The notes under the pieces were generated by a model. The model was given only the letters and a program-made list of their open reading frames with translations, did no database searches and had not been told where the DNA came from. DNA of 23,898 nucleotides. It comes from a virus. The stretch lies in IMG/VR virus record IMGVR_UViG_3300035665_000240, positions 1 to 23,898 of that record. One strand, given 5' to 3'. A program made the position numbers and the translations under genes. This document shows positions 1 to 7,551 of this stretch, in pieces. Position 1 is the stretch's first letter; every line of letters begins with the position of its first letter.

Positions 1-129
1 CTGTGGCGATAACGATTTGATTGCTGACTCTGGGAGATAACGCTCCCCTGTATCAGATGATCGTTTACCACTCTTGGTGGTCCATTTCTGGTCACCCCAA
101 GCTTTCAAGGATTGCTGCGGAGCCTTCAC
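1..129 (-). CDS. Small conserved phage protein, 3' end cut by window edge
   Basis: The frame opens at a GTG at 129 whose last two bases are part of the TGA stop of the upstream gene (GTGA coupling), with a GGAGG about 9 bases upstream. Forty-three codons are visible before the window ends. The visible protein is basic and contains GERYLPESAIKSLSPQ, which I recognise from a widespread family of small phage proteins of unknown function that usually sit next to NYTKPG-type proteins like the one upstream. The full family is roughly 90-110 residues, so about half is missing. No catalytic motif is visible. The assignment rests on the conserved motif and on tight translational coupling; the function is unknown. 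Confidence 0.7.
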   Translation of the reverse strand, partial: MKAPQQSLKAWGDQKWTTKSGKRSSDTGERYLPESAIKSLSPQ

Positions 130-407
130 TTGTACCCGCCTCCAGCAGCTTTATATCGCTTAGCGAGTAGCTGTGCTTTGCGGGCACTCCACTGGCCTGC
201 ACCAGTACCCTGAACCGCGGCAGCTTTGATTGAATTAAACAAACGCTTTCTCATGCCAGGCTTGGTGTAATTACCAGCTTCATTGACCTTTGATACTTTC
301 CCGCCTTCTGCGTACTGAATGAAATCAGTATCGTCACGTCGGGATCGTAATTTTGGGCGCGGCATTTTGGAGGGATTGATAATCCCCATTCCCCGACTTT
401 TGAGCAT
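126..407 (-). CDS. Small basic phage protein with NYTKPGMRKRLF motif (DUF5872-like)
   Basis: This 93-residue basic protein carries NYTKPGMRKRLFNSIKA followed by GQWSARKAQLLAKRYKAAGG at its C-terminus, the hallmark of a small phage family I recall as DUF5872 (function unknown). The start at 407 has a GGAGG six bases upstream. That ribosome site and the first 74 bases lie inside the last codons of the large virion gene, so the two genes overlap out of frame. A later ATG at 365 (MPRPKLRS) would shorten the overlap but lacks a Shine-Dalgarno sequence. The stop overlaps the next gene's GTG. The high Lys/Arg content is compatible with nucleic-acid contact, but this is inference. Confidence 0.75.
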   Translation of the reverse strand: MLKSRGMGIINPSKMPRPKLRSRRDDTDFIQYAEGGKVSKVNEAGNYTKPGMRKRLFNSIKAAAVQGTGAGQWSARKAQLLAKRYKAAGGGYK

Positions 408-3400
408 TCATCGCCTCCATCAGTGCGGCTAATCCCATCGGCAAATAAGGATCCAAGGGACGTAGGTAATTAGGATACGGCATACCGTAATAAGTTGAAA
501 GTTCTGGACCTAAAACCGTGGGTTGCTGGAAGTCCATCGTGTTATCAGTACCAGTTCCGGGGCCAACGGGCTTGTTAACCGGTACACCAGGTTCCAGTGT
601 TATTGGTGGAATAGTTATTGGCGGGGTAGGCGTTACAGGTGTCGTAGTCGTTCCACCTGTTGTTGTGGTCGTAGTAGTTGTACCGCCAATATCCAAAGGA
701 TCATCTGTAGGCAACTCTTTTGTTGACTTAACTTCTACCGTTGGTGTGCCACCTACAAAGATGCCGCCTTTATCGACGTTAACGTCCGGTATCAAGGTGT
801 CAATATCAAGCTTTGGTTCATCTACTATTGGTTTAGAAGTAACTACTACAGGAGCAGTCCCACCTTCTGTGGTGTTGTCAGCCTTCGGAACAGCAGACTC
901 AACGGTTAACTTAGCTGCGTTTGGATCTTCTGATTTTGCTGCCACATTCACAGTGCCTGCTTTTTGTATTTCACCAGCGCCAGGGATGATTGTGTTGATG
1001 TCCGTGAAATCTACGACCTCAGAAGGCTTTTGACCAGTCACTGTAACGGTTGGCGTACTTGCCATTACATTTGTAGCGCCTAGTCCCAACCCTGGAGTAA
1101 GAGCGTCGATTGTTAATTGATCGCCTATGGGTGTTGAAGGGCTAGAAACTGTAACGGATGGTGTTGTTGATCCAGGAGGTATTACGTCTATTCCTCCCGC
1201 CCCCATGGATGTATCAGCAGCACCCGTTACTGTTACAGCATTAGATGCAAGCTGCGATATGTCGCTGCCCGTTTGGCTATCCTTGGCAAACGCCTGTTGC
1301 TGGTCTGACGTTAGTCCGCTAAGGGTAATTTTGTTCGTAGCATTTGATACACCAGAAGCGATCTCATCAATTAGCTTGGAATTGTTGGTAATGAAATTCA
1401 TGACAGCCATCGGGTTTTGGGCCATCGATGTTATGTTCTGCGCTCCAGAGAGAACGGTTTGAGTAATAAACTTTGCTTGTGCAGGCGTTATAGTTTTTCC
1501 GCTTGCATCCACAATAGCTTCGGTTACCAAGGGCGTCACAGCTGTTGTAAGTGTTTTGGTTAAATCAATCTTTCCATCAACAATTAACTGACTTACCGCA
1601 CTACCTACAGATCTTGCTGCCGTAGTCGCTATATCCACACCAAAATCAACATCTCTTAAGCTAGGAAGCATTAAGTCATAAGCCTGCTTTGCCACCATCG
1701 TCCCTATAACAGGGGCAACCCCAGACACAAAGCCTTTGTTAAAATCGCCGCCGGCGGCTTCGTTGACCAGACCTTGATATGTTCCACGAACAATTGCTGT
1801 TGCCGTAGGTCCGGCTATGGCGGCAGGCATACCAGCAGACATCAGCATCCCCGTAAGTCCCGTCCCAGCCGTCATTTCTCCACCAAGTGCAGCAAGCTCA
1901 ACACCACCGACTGCGCCACCAATAAGCTCAGGCAACAAGTAGGGTGCAGCAAAAGCCGCAGCTACAGCAAGAGGAAGGGCGTACTCTTTTGCGCCATACT
2001 TTTCTTCCCAATTACTGGCTATACCAGCGCCACCACCAGCCGTTTGTCCAAGGAAGTAGCCTGTGCTTCCCTTGCCTTCACCCTCAGATCCAAAGCGCCA
2101 CATACCGTTATTCTCTGACTGAGGTACAGCTTGCAACTCTTTGCCTGTCTTCTTGTCAAAGTAAACAACGTAATTAGTGGCTTGCTCGCCTTCAGTAGCG
2201 CGGAAATCCTCGCCTGGTATGGCTTGACCAGTGGCCGGTAAATTCCTTGTCTCAACACGCGTGCCAATCTGATTCAGATCCGTAATACCGTATTGGGTTA
2301 GGTAATCAACCATCTTCTTAGAGTGATGGTCCCAACCTTGGTTCTTATCCCACACGCCCGCGGTAGTACCGCCCTTGGTAATTTCATTAAGCTGATTGGT
2401 TAGACGCTCTTGGCCAGTAAGCTTTGCATCTGCTTCTTTGGCAGTTACATAGCCTTGGATACCGGTTAATAAGTCCTTGCGGCTTTCCGGGGTGCCTATG
2501 TAATTCACAACATCAGCAAGATTCATCTTGTTGTCTGAAGCAAACTTGATGATCTCGTCATAACTCAGTTGCTTATCTTCACCGGCCGCAAGATCCAAGC
2601 CCGATTTAATCTTGGTATCTGTTTGATACTGTGTAAGCTGATCAGGCTTAACGCCAATATAGCCGGCCAAGTCTTCGATCGACATGTTATTTGTCGATGC
2701 GTACTGAAGTGCCTTGTCAAAAGCAATCTGGCCTTTATCGTCCGCAAGCTTATTCAGATCAGAAGCTATAGCCTGATCTTTCTGATATTTGAATATCTGC
2801 TCAGGGGTTACCTTCAAATAGCCTGCAAGCGCATACGGACCGACATTATTCTTTGATGCGTAATCAAGCGCTTTATCAAATGGGATATTGCCCTTTGTAT
2901 CGGCTAGCTTGTTTAGGCCAACAACAAAGTCTTGGCTCTTCATGGCCGAATTAGTTGCGGCCTGGTCTATACCAAGCAAGTCAGCCAAACCTACCGGTGC
3001 ATTAGTGCCAGAGTCCCGAATAGCCGTGGCGATCGTACCCAGGTTATCTGATACAAGCGTCTTGAATTCATCTGGCGTCTTGTTAAAAAACTTAGCCAGG
3101 TTGTCTAGCTCAATACCTTTATCAATAGCCAACGCCAAAGCCTTGGGCAATCCAACCGCCCCTGCCGCGTCTGCCACTGAAGCAATCTGCTGCCGGTCCT
3201 TTTCATAGACCAACATGTCTGTCGTAAGCTTGGGAAACTTTTCTTTCAGCGCGTCTTGAACATCTGCATACGCAAGCTTATTGCCATCTGCGTATTCAAC
3301 AATCTTAGTCATGCTGACATTACCGTCCTTATCTAGGAACTTGGTAACGTCTGCTTGGATAGCACTTGCTTCCTTGGTTTTTATTGCGGTGCTAATGGCT

Positions 3401-4098
3401 GCATTGGCGGTTGTTTCATCAACGCCAATAGTTTTAGCTATCTGCCTTACCTCATCTGCCGTGGCGCCATTCTGTACAAGTTTGGTAATTGGATCTTGCA
3501 ACACCTTGGACATTGCCGTGGTGTAATCATTAACCGTTTTGTTTGTACCAAAAGCCGTATTCACCATGTCCACAGCCAACTGCGGGGACCATGATTTCTC
3601 TAGCGTTATCTCAAGCAATCGCTGATCCATCAGCAAATCACTTGGACTCCCTGCCGTTAGACGAGTCTTAAACTCATCAGCCGTCATCCCAAACTTTGAC
3701 CTTTGCGAATCAGCTATCTGCTGTGGCGTTGGTCCTGATGGCGGAGGTGGAGGGGGAGGCGGTGGTGGTTCTGGTTGAGGTTCGGGAGAAGGTTGAGGGG
3801 CGTAAATATTACGAATCTCACCTGCCGAGTAACCAGCATTTACTAAATTAGCAACAAGAAACTTTGGCAAACCTAACTCGGAAGCTAGGTCTGCTATGGG
3901 ATCAGAAGGCTGCGCCTGTACTTCTTGGACGGTTTCTTGAGGAGGTTTCCACCCACCCTCTTTAATCATCCATTGAATGGTTCCTTCGTCGGCAATGCTT
4001 CTTAATTCATCAAGCGTTGTACCGGCAGCGGTAAACCGCGCAATTTTGTCAGCCGCACCTAGACCAAACCATTCACTATCAAATACAGGAAGTGCCAC
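334..4098 (-). CDS. Large repetitive virion protein (1254 aa), possible tail or ejection protein
   Basis: A GTG start eight bases after the previous stop with AAGGTG upstream opens a 1254-residue protein. Visible parts: a helical N-terminus; a proline tract at about 101-125 containing ten consecutive prolines; at about 247-549 four degenerate copies of a roughly 52-residue helical unit, the clearest sharing YAS-NN, LAGY and YQ-D positions; an Ala/Gly-rich hydrophobic stretch at about 706-800; and a Thr/Val/Pro-rich C-terminal third with recurring TVTV-type segments and a seven-threonine run near 1141. No lysozyme or protease motif was seen. Length, repeats and position in the late block suggest a virion protein, for example an ejected internal or tail protein whose hydrophobic part contacts the membrane. 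I do not recognise a named family. Confidence 0.7.
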   Translation of the reverse strand: MALPVFDSEWFGLGAADKIARFTAAGTTLDELRSIADEGTIQWMIKEGGWKPPQETVQEVQAQPSDPIADLASELGLPKFLVANLVNAGYSAGEIRNIYAPQPSPEPQPEPPPPPPPPPPSGPTPQQIADSQRSKFGMTADEFKTRLTAGSPSDLLMDQRLLEITLEKSWSPQLAVDMVNTAFGTNKTVNDYTTAMSKVLQDPITKLVQNGATADEVRQIAKTIGVDETTANAAISTAIKTKEASAIQADVTKFLDKDGNVSMTKIVEYADGNKLAYADVQDALKEKFPKLTTDMLVYEKDRQQIASVADAAGAVGLPKALALAIDKGIELDNLAKFFNKTPDEFKTLVSDNLGTIATAIRDSGTNAPVGLADLLGIDQAATNSAMKSQDFVVGLNKLADTKGNIPFDKALDYASKNNVGPYALAGYLKVTPEQIFKYQKDQAIASDLNKLADDKGQIAFDKALQYASTNNMSIEDLAGYIGVKPDQLTQYQTDTKIKSGLDLAAGEDKQLSYDEIIKFASDNKMNLADVVNYIGTPESRKDLLTGIQGYVTAKEADAKLTGQERLTNQLNEITKGGTTAGVWDKNQGWDHHSKKMVDYLTQYGITDLNQIGTRVETRNLPATGQAIPGEDFRATEGEQATNYVVYFDKKTGKELQAVPQSENNGMWRFGSEGEGKGSTGYFLGQTAGGGAGIASNWEEKYGAKEYALPLAVAAAFAAPYLLPELIGGAVGGVELAALGGEMTAGTGLTGMLMSAGMPAAIAGPTATAIVRGTYQGLVNEAAGGDFNKGFVSGVAPVIGTMVAKQAYDLMLPSLRDVDFGVDIATTAARSVGSAVSQLIVDGKIDLTKTLTTAVTPLVTEAIVDASGKTITPAQAKFITQTVLSGAQNITSMAQNPMAVMNFITNNSKLIDEIASGVSNATNKITLSGLTSDQQQAFAKDSQTGSDISQLASNAVTVTGAADTSMGAGGIDVIPPGSTTPSVTVSSPSTPIGDQLTIDALTPGLGLGATNVMASTPTVTVTGQKPSEVVDFTDINTIIPGAGEIQKAGTVNVAAKSEDPNAAKLTVESAVPKADNTTEGGTAPVVVTSKPIVDEPKLDIDTLIPDVNVDKGGIFVGGTPTVEVKSTKELPTDDPLDIGGTTTTTTTTGGTTTTPVTPTPPITIPPITLEPGVPVNKPVGPGTGTDNTMDFQQPTVLGPELSTYYGMPYPNYLRPLDPYLPMGLAALMEAMNAQKSGNGDYQSLQNAAPKITIPT

Positions 4099-4106
4099 AA
4101 ATCACC

Positions 4107-4631
4107 TTAGCAAGAATAGCCGCCCTTGGCCATCTTAACCATGGTTCCCTTGGTCTTGCCCTTCACGGCAACGCCATCTTTAGAAGGAGCAGCAGTCTTC
4201 ACTGCACCCATCTTCATAGGCTTAAGACCTTGGGGGACAACACCACCAGCTTTCCCGGCTCCGCCTCTGTAAGTTCCAGTTTCGGTCTTTGAACCGGGAT
4301 AAGGATCTGTTTTAACCGGTTTTCCGGAACTGTCACGGATTTTTTTACCGCTAGAGTCTGTCACTGCGCCACCAAACTCATACTTCTTCATACCCTTCAT
4401 CTCGGCCATTTCATGCTTGACCATAGACTTAGGTGCGCCCTTAGCTTTCATAAAGGCAACTTCTTTCTTGACCATTGCCTTGGGCTCACCGCCCGCTTTG
4501 TAACCTTTCATAGCTCTTTGCTCCGATAGTCCAATCGCAATTGCTTGCTTGGGGTTAGTAACTTTCTGGCCAGAGGAAGACTTGAGTTTACCTTCCTTGA
4601 ATTCACGCATAACGCGTTTTACCTTGTCCAT
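4107..4631 (-). CDS. Lysine-rich phage protein with DUF6496-like N-terminus
   Basis: The 174-residue protein is very rich in Lys, Gly and Met. Its N-terminus, KVKRVMREFKEGKLKSSSG with VTNPKQAIAIGLSE, matches my memory of DUF6496, a small domain common in uncultured phages. The middle has repeated KxMVKxEx(A/E) units. The C-terminus carries DGVAVKGKTKGTMV, a motif shared with the two genes upstream. Its ATG overlaps the previous stop by one base (TGATG), and AAGGA lies about seven bases upstream. Highly basic proteins in this position could bind packaged DNA or be minor virion parts; this is inference. Function unknown. Confidence 0.7.
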   Translation of the reverse strand: MDKVKRVMREFKEGKLKSSSGQKVTNPKQAIAIGLSEQRAMKGYKAGGEPKAMVKKEVAFMKAKGAPKSMVKHEMAEMKGMKKYEFGGAVTDSSGKKIRDSSGKPVKTDPYPGSKTETGTYRGGAGKAGGVVPQGLKPMKMGAVKTAAPSKDGVAVKGKTKGTMVKMAKGGYSC

Positions 4632-5206
4632 CAGATAATCCTTCCGCGTGTTTTGCCTTTAGAAGCTATACCGTCGGCACGCTTTGATGCAGAACCTACC
4701 TTGCCACCAGCCTTAAAGCCTTCTTTCATCCGGCGACGTGCTATGTACAGGTCGGGCTCCATGCCAAACCTATCCTTGCGTAGATAGCTGACATTGGTAG
4801 ATCGTGCCGCACGAGCATCAGGGGCAAACGATGACATGGATGGTGATTCTGGCTTAGCAGGTTTGGCCGCGGGCTTAGCTACCCCTCCTCTGCGGGTCAA
4901 CCCTTTTTGAGCATTCATGTAATCACGCAGGTTATCAAAACCGGCTTTTTTCATCTGCTCTTTGGTGACTACGGGAGCCTTAGTAGCAGTCTTTGTAACC
5001 GTCCGACTGAAACCAGCGGAACCAGGCTCTTCCATTTCTGATACAGAAATGCTTTCCTTAACCTTGGGTCTTTGCTTTTCTTCCTCGGCAGCTTCATTAA
5101 TGCGCTCTTGGATAGTTCGCGGACCCATCTGACCAAAGCCTTGGTACTCAGAAAACGAGTCAACCAACTCGCCTTCATTGAATCGCTTGACTCTACGCTT
5201 CTTCAT
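4631..5206 (-). CDS. Basic phage protein with C-terminal KGKTRG motif
   Basis: The 191-residue protein has an acidic/basic mixed N-terminal half (INEAAEEEKQRPK), a disordered Ala/Pro/Lys middle, and a C-terminus FKAGGKV followed by ADGIASKGKTRGRII. That tail recurs in the genes on both sides. The start at 5206 is preceded by AGGGGG about five bases upstream. This ribosome site belongs to the CCCCCTACT flank of a palindromic element that fills the gap to the upstream gene. The 3' end overlaps the next ATG. I know the tail motif from other phage small proteins but not its function. Confidence 0.65.
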   Translation of the reverse strand: MKKRRVKRFNEGELVDSFSEYQGFGQMGPRTIQERINEAAEEEKQRPKVKESISVSEMEEPGSAGFSRTVTKTATKAPVVTKEQMKKAGFDNLRDYMNAQKGLTRRGGVAKPAAKPAKPESPSMSSFAPDARAARSTNVSYLRKDRFGMEPDLYIARRRMKEGFKAGGKVGSASKRADGIASKGKTRGRII

Positions 5207-5210
5207 ACTA

Positions 5211-5254
5211 CCCCCTACTTTAGTAGCAAATCCCGCCAGCTGGCGGGATTACTT
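5211..5254. repeat. Palindromic repeat element, copy 1
   Basis: A perfect 22-bp palindrome centred on CCGCCAGCTGGCGG occupies 5229-5250, flanked by CCCCCTACT at 5211-5219. The whole 44-bp block matches the reverse complement of 15631-15674 at 37 of 44 positions by my hand alignment. Here it spans the junction between two genes: it covers the stop codon of the gene ending at 5249 and the ribosome-binding site of the gene starting at 5206. As RNA it would fold into a stem of nine pairs with an AGCT loop. It lacks a good U-tract, so a terminator role is weak. Confidence 0.7.
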
Positions 5255-5500
5255 CATTACGACCATCGTGCCTTTAGTCTTGCCACGCTTGGCGCATCCA
5301 TCAGCGGCTTTCACGTAACCACCGGCTTTGAACATCTTGCCAAGGTTGGGGCGCTGATCCATCTTGCGTAGCTTGGCATCCTCTACTTCTTGTTGCATCG
5401 CACCACGTTCTTTTTGGGTGGGTACAAGATCGTAGTTAGGGTTGTAGTTCGTGTCGCCATGGCGCCCACGGCCTTTACGGGGATCATTTTGCATCATCAT
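5249..5500 (-). CDS. Small basic phage protein with C-terminal KGKT-type motif
   Basis: This is an 83-residue hydrophilic protein ending FKAGGYVKAADGCAKRGKTKGTMV, the same tail as in the two following genes. The upstream stop overlaps the start (ATGA). Three ATG codons stand in a row at 5500, 5497 and 5494; with AGGA immediately upstream, the second or third gives better ribosome spacing than the first. The body contains an amphipathic, coiled-coil-like stretch (QKERGAMQQEVEDAKLRKM). Its stop codon lies inside the 22-bp palindrome. Function unknown; probably translated with the neighbouring short late genes. Confidence 0.65.
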   Translation of the reverse strand: MMMQNDPRKGRGRHGDTNYNPNYDLVPTQKERGAMQQEVEDAKLRKMDQRPNLGKMFKAGGYVKAADGCAKRGKTKGTMVVMK

Positions 5501-5748
5501 TTCCTTTCAGCGAGGGCATCAATTTTTGCTTCCAACCTGCCAATACCTGCGTCAAACCTTTCCATGATTCTTTCAAGGTCTGCACGAACTTCTGCGCGAG
5601 TGATGTGATCACGGGCAATTTCCTCCCGAGTTCTGTTAAGTAGGATCTGGATGCGCTTCTGTTCATCTGAAGCTTGCTTAAGCATGAACATCACCAGACC
5701 CACAAAGAATGATGTGATGAGATTCCAAATAAGAGCGCCCGTATCCAT
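5497..5748 (-). CDS. Membrane-anchored coiled-coil protein (holin- or spanin-like candidate)
   Basis: The 83-residue protein begins with one hydrophobic helix at about residues 5-24 (ALIWNLITSFFVGLVMFML). A charged segment, EQKRIQILLNRTREEI, and a heptad-like helix ending IGRLEAKIDALAERK follow. This topology, a short N-terminal anchor with a coiled coil, is common among small phage membrane proteins near the lysis or tail genes. It could be a holin-like or inner-membrane spanin component, or a membrane-associated tail factor. No lysozyme or endopeptidase gene is visible beside it, so a lysis role is unproven. The start directly follows the upstream TAA, with GGAAG six bases before it. Confidence 0.6.
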   Translation of the reverse strand: MDTGALIWNLITSFFVGLVMFMLKQASDEQKRIQILLNRTREEIARDHITRAEVRADLERIMERFDAGIGRLEAKIDALAERK

Positions 5749-6003
5749 TTAGCACTTCCATGCGCGTAGACTTTTGTTAATACGGCTATTTGGATCTTTG
5801 GCTGTTTTGGCCGACGTAAGTTTCTTTTTCATCCCTTCCATTCTGGCGCAGAATGATTTCTTACGTGAACCGCCCTCGGGTTGAGGAGCCTTAAGACCGG
5901 GCTTATCGGGATTGGCTGCGTTATAAGAAGCCCGACCCTTGGCGTTTAAGCCACCGGCCGGGTTTTTACCTTCTTTGCGTTGCCAAGCCGGCGTCTTAGC
6001 CAT
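5749..6003 (-). CDS. Small basic phage protein, DUF6321-like
   Basis: The 84-residue protein opens MAKTPAWQRKEGKNPAGGLN followed by AKGRASYN, then has KSFCARMEGMK and ends with a short Ala/Trp tail. This is the pattern I recall for DUF6321, a small basic protein found in many uncultured aquatic phages and some giant viruses; its function is unknown. The ATG overlaps the end of the upstream gene by eight bases (ATGGCTAA), so translation is likely coupled. The high Lys/Arg content suggests nucleic-acid contact, but there is no direct evidence here. Confidence 0.75.
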   Translation of the reverse strand: MAKTPAWQRKEGKNPAGGLNAKGRASYNAANPDKPGLKAPQPEGGSRKKSFCARMEGMKKKLTSAKTAKDPNSRINKSLRAWKC

Positions 6004-6268
6004 AAAACACCGTGACTTTGGCGTTGGTCAGTGTGGCGTAAGCACTTGTCTTACACCAAACGCCATTGGCAGGAATGAGTACAGCAAAGGTTTCACCATT
6101 AGCAACTGTGTTAATGATGAACTTGCTTGTGCCGCTCGATCCGCCGTCTTTAATCTCAACACTGCCAGTGGATGCACCCGGTTCAACAACCAACCCGCGG
6201 ACGCGAGTTGGTGTAGCCGAGACATCACCAGACGCAGCAAGAGACTTGCCTAGGACGTCTGTGTCCAT
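5996..6268 (-). CDS. Small beta-rich phage structural-type protein
   Basis: The 90-residue protein has alternating hydrophobic and polar residues typical of a small beta sandwich: TRVRGLVVEPG, GSVEIKDGGSSGT, ATLTNAKVTVFYG. I recall similar short proteins in phages between capsid and tail genes, with unassigned function; a head or neck decoration role is plausible. The start at 6268 has AGGAG six bases upstream. The gene lies 12 bases after the previous gene and overlaps the DUF6321-like gene by eight bases, placing it in the block read from the promoter-like sequence at 6906-6934. Confidence 0.6.
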   Translation of the reverse strand: MDTDVLGKSLAASGDVSATPTRVRGLVVEPGASTGSVEIKDGGSSGTSKFIINTVANGETFAVLIPANGVWCKTSAYATLTNAKVTVFYG

Positions 6269-6280
6269 GTGACACTCCTA

Positions 6281-6820
6281 TTAGGACGTTGCGAATGGTG
6301 TAGCGACAGTTCCTGAGCCAAGGGCAATACCGTTGACCATGTACTTGTTGGCTGCGATCGCAACGATCTGGACCCATGAGCCTGCAACGCCACCGGTCGT
6401 TGTGCCATTAAAGTTAATGAAGTCATCGCTTGCACCGGCTGTATAAGCCACAAGCGCATTGGAAGAATCAGTATCAACACCAAGGATCGTACCGACAAAC
6501 CTGTCAGTGCCATCTGTACCAATCTTCAGTGAAGATGTAGCAATCGTGGTTGGAACCCAGATCGTATAAACAACGCCTTCGTTGTTGGCCGTATTGGGAT
6601 CATTGCCAGGGCCAGACGAGGATACGTTAGCTGAGGTATTGATTGCAGGAAGTGTCAGAACCACGTTAGCAGCAAGTGTGCCGCCCACGGAAATAATCCG
6701 ACCGGCATGGGCCACGGGATTCAGTGTAGTACTGGAAGTGATCTCAACAATGGTCGATGGACCCTGCTGATAAATACCGCCAAGCGAACGGACTGGGCCG
6801 TCAAAGGTAGAAATAGCCAT
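6281..6820 (-). CDS. Gly/Thr-rich phage structural protein
   Basis: This 179-residue protein is rich in Gly, Thr, Ser, Val and Asn with almost no charge clusters, as expected of an all-beta virion protein. It begins MAISTFDGPVRSLGGI and includes runs such as AANVVLTLPAI and GTILGVDTDSS. I recall the FDGPVRSL start from phage proteins close to the capsid genes that are usually annotated hypothetical or head-fibre-like. GGAG lies about six bases before the ATG. It is the first gene downstream of the HNH insertion and of the promoter-like site overlapping that gene. Probable capsid fibre or decoration protein; the family is not certain. Confidence 0.6.
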   Translation of the reverse strand: MAISTFDGPVRSLGGIYQQGPSTIVEITSSTTLNPVAHAGRIISVGGTLAANVVLTLPAINTSANVSSSGPGNDPNTANNEGVVYTIWVPTTIATSSLKIGTDGTDRFVGTILGVDTDSSNALVAYTAGASDDFINFNGTTTGGVAGSWVQIVAIAANKYMVNGIALGSGTVATPFATS

Positions 6821-6846
6821 GATAACTCCGCGTAGTAGCGCATCCC

Positions 6847-6885
6847 CATACCGTCTCTACTAAGTCTGCTAGGCCAGTCGGTATG
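6847..6885 (-). other. Seven-bp inverted repeat in the intergenic leader
   Basis: CATACCG at 6847-6853 and CGGTATG at 6879-6885 could pair across a 25-base loop in the leader between the 6906-6934 promoter and the gene starting at 6820. It may be a weak RNA structure or chance; nothing else is recognisable in this 91-base gap. Confidence 0.25.
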
Positions 6886-6905
6886 AGTTAAATCCTAGTA
6901 GGGTG

Positions 6906-6934
6906 GTTGTATCAGTTATTAGGGTGGGAGTCAA
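6906..6934 (-). promoter_or_regulatory. Sigma70-like promoter overlapping the HNH gene 3' end
   Basis: On the minus strand TTGACT (6934-6929) is followed after exactly 17 bases by TACAAC (6911-6906). It lies across the last codons of the HNH gene and its downstream edge, about 85 bases before the start codon at 6820. It is well placed to restart transcription after the intrinsic terminator that follows the major capsid gene. Confidence 0.5.
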
Positions 6935-7514
6935 TCAGCTTATTGGACTTCAATAGGTTTTCTTCTTGCGTGATTACACGCAAATTCCATGGGACGTGTA
7001 GGCCACATATGGTTGGGTTGATAAGAGGAATGATGTGATCAACAACATACCGCTCCCCGGTTATTTTTGTTAAACGCATGGCATGTAAGTAGAGCCCTTT
7101 GATCGCCTCTTTTTGCTCTTGCGTTATCCATGGGGGTGTCGCGTTTTTGTGGCGACGCTTCCTAACGCTATTGAACGCTTTATAAAGATCTGGGTTTTGC
7201 TTCTTGTATTTCTCCCTGTGTCTTGTTCTTTCTTCTACCGGCCTTGCATTTGCTCTGGCAATGACTTGCTCTTTGTTTGCTTCGTAATACCTGCGTTTTG
7301 CTTGCTTGCCAGCTTCAGATTCGTTGTATGCCCGGAAGTACTCAGCCCTTGTTACGTTAGCTTTTTCCCATTCAACCTTCAGGCATTCAACGCATGAGCC
7401 TTTTGTTTTGCGAGGCGCGATGTGTCCGTGCTTGCAGGGTTCGCCTGTGAAGTAATACTTTGCTCCGACAGCTTTTGCTTCTGGGCGTGATTTAGGTAAA
7501 TTCGCGATGTCCAT
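6912..7514 (-). CDS. Free-standing HNH homing endonuclease-like protein
   Basis: From the ATG at 7514 (AGGAG five bases upstream; preferred over the in-frame codon at 7553, which has no ribosome site) the protein is 200 residues. It has a probable N-terminal zinc site (C27, H29, C41, C44), a long basic helical middle, and a C-terminal HNH fold with VVDHIIPL (D159, H160), PWNLRV (N177) and EENLLKSNK (N186). This is the DHIIPL...CGLHVPWNL phage HNH family, which cuts double-stranded DNA and is often an invading homing element. It sits between the major capsid gene and the next structural gene, just past an intrinsic terminator. The motif looks intact, so the enzyme is probably active. Confidence 0.9.
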   Translation of the reverse strand: MDIANLPKSRPEAKAVGAKYYFTGEPCKHGHIAPRKTKGSCVECLKVEWEKANVTRAEYFRAYNESEAGKQAKRRYYEANKEQVIARANARPVEERTRHREKYKKQNPDLYKAFNSVRKRRHKNATPPWITQEQKEAIKGLYLHAMRLTKITGERYVVDHIIPLINPTICGLHVPWNLRVITQEENLLKSNKLIDSHPNN

Positions 7515-7551
7515 ATTATCTCCTGTTATACGACACTGGAAATTATAGGAC

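Noticed and set aside
518-1033. 171-residue plus-strand open frame rich in Val, Ser and Thr
   Set aside because: It is the reverse frame of the Thr/Val-rich repeats of the large virion gene, has no ribosome site and no recognisable family.
5229-5250. The palindrome as an intrinsic terminator
   Set aside because: It has a strong stem but no U-run on either strand and would separate coupled late genes; its second copy lies inside a coding region.
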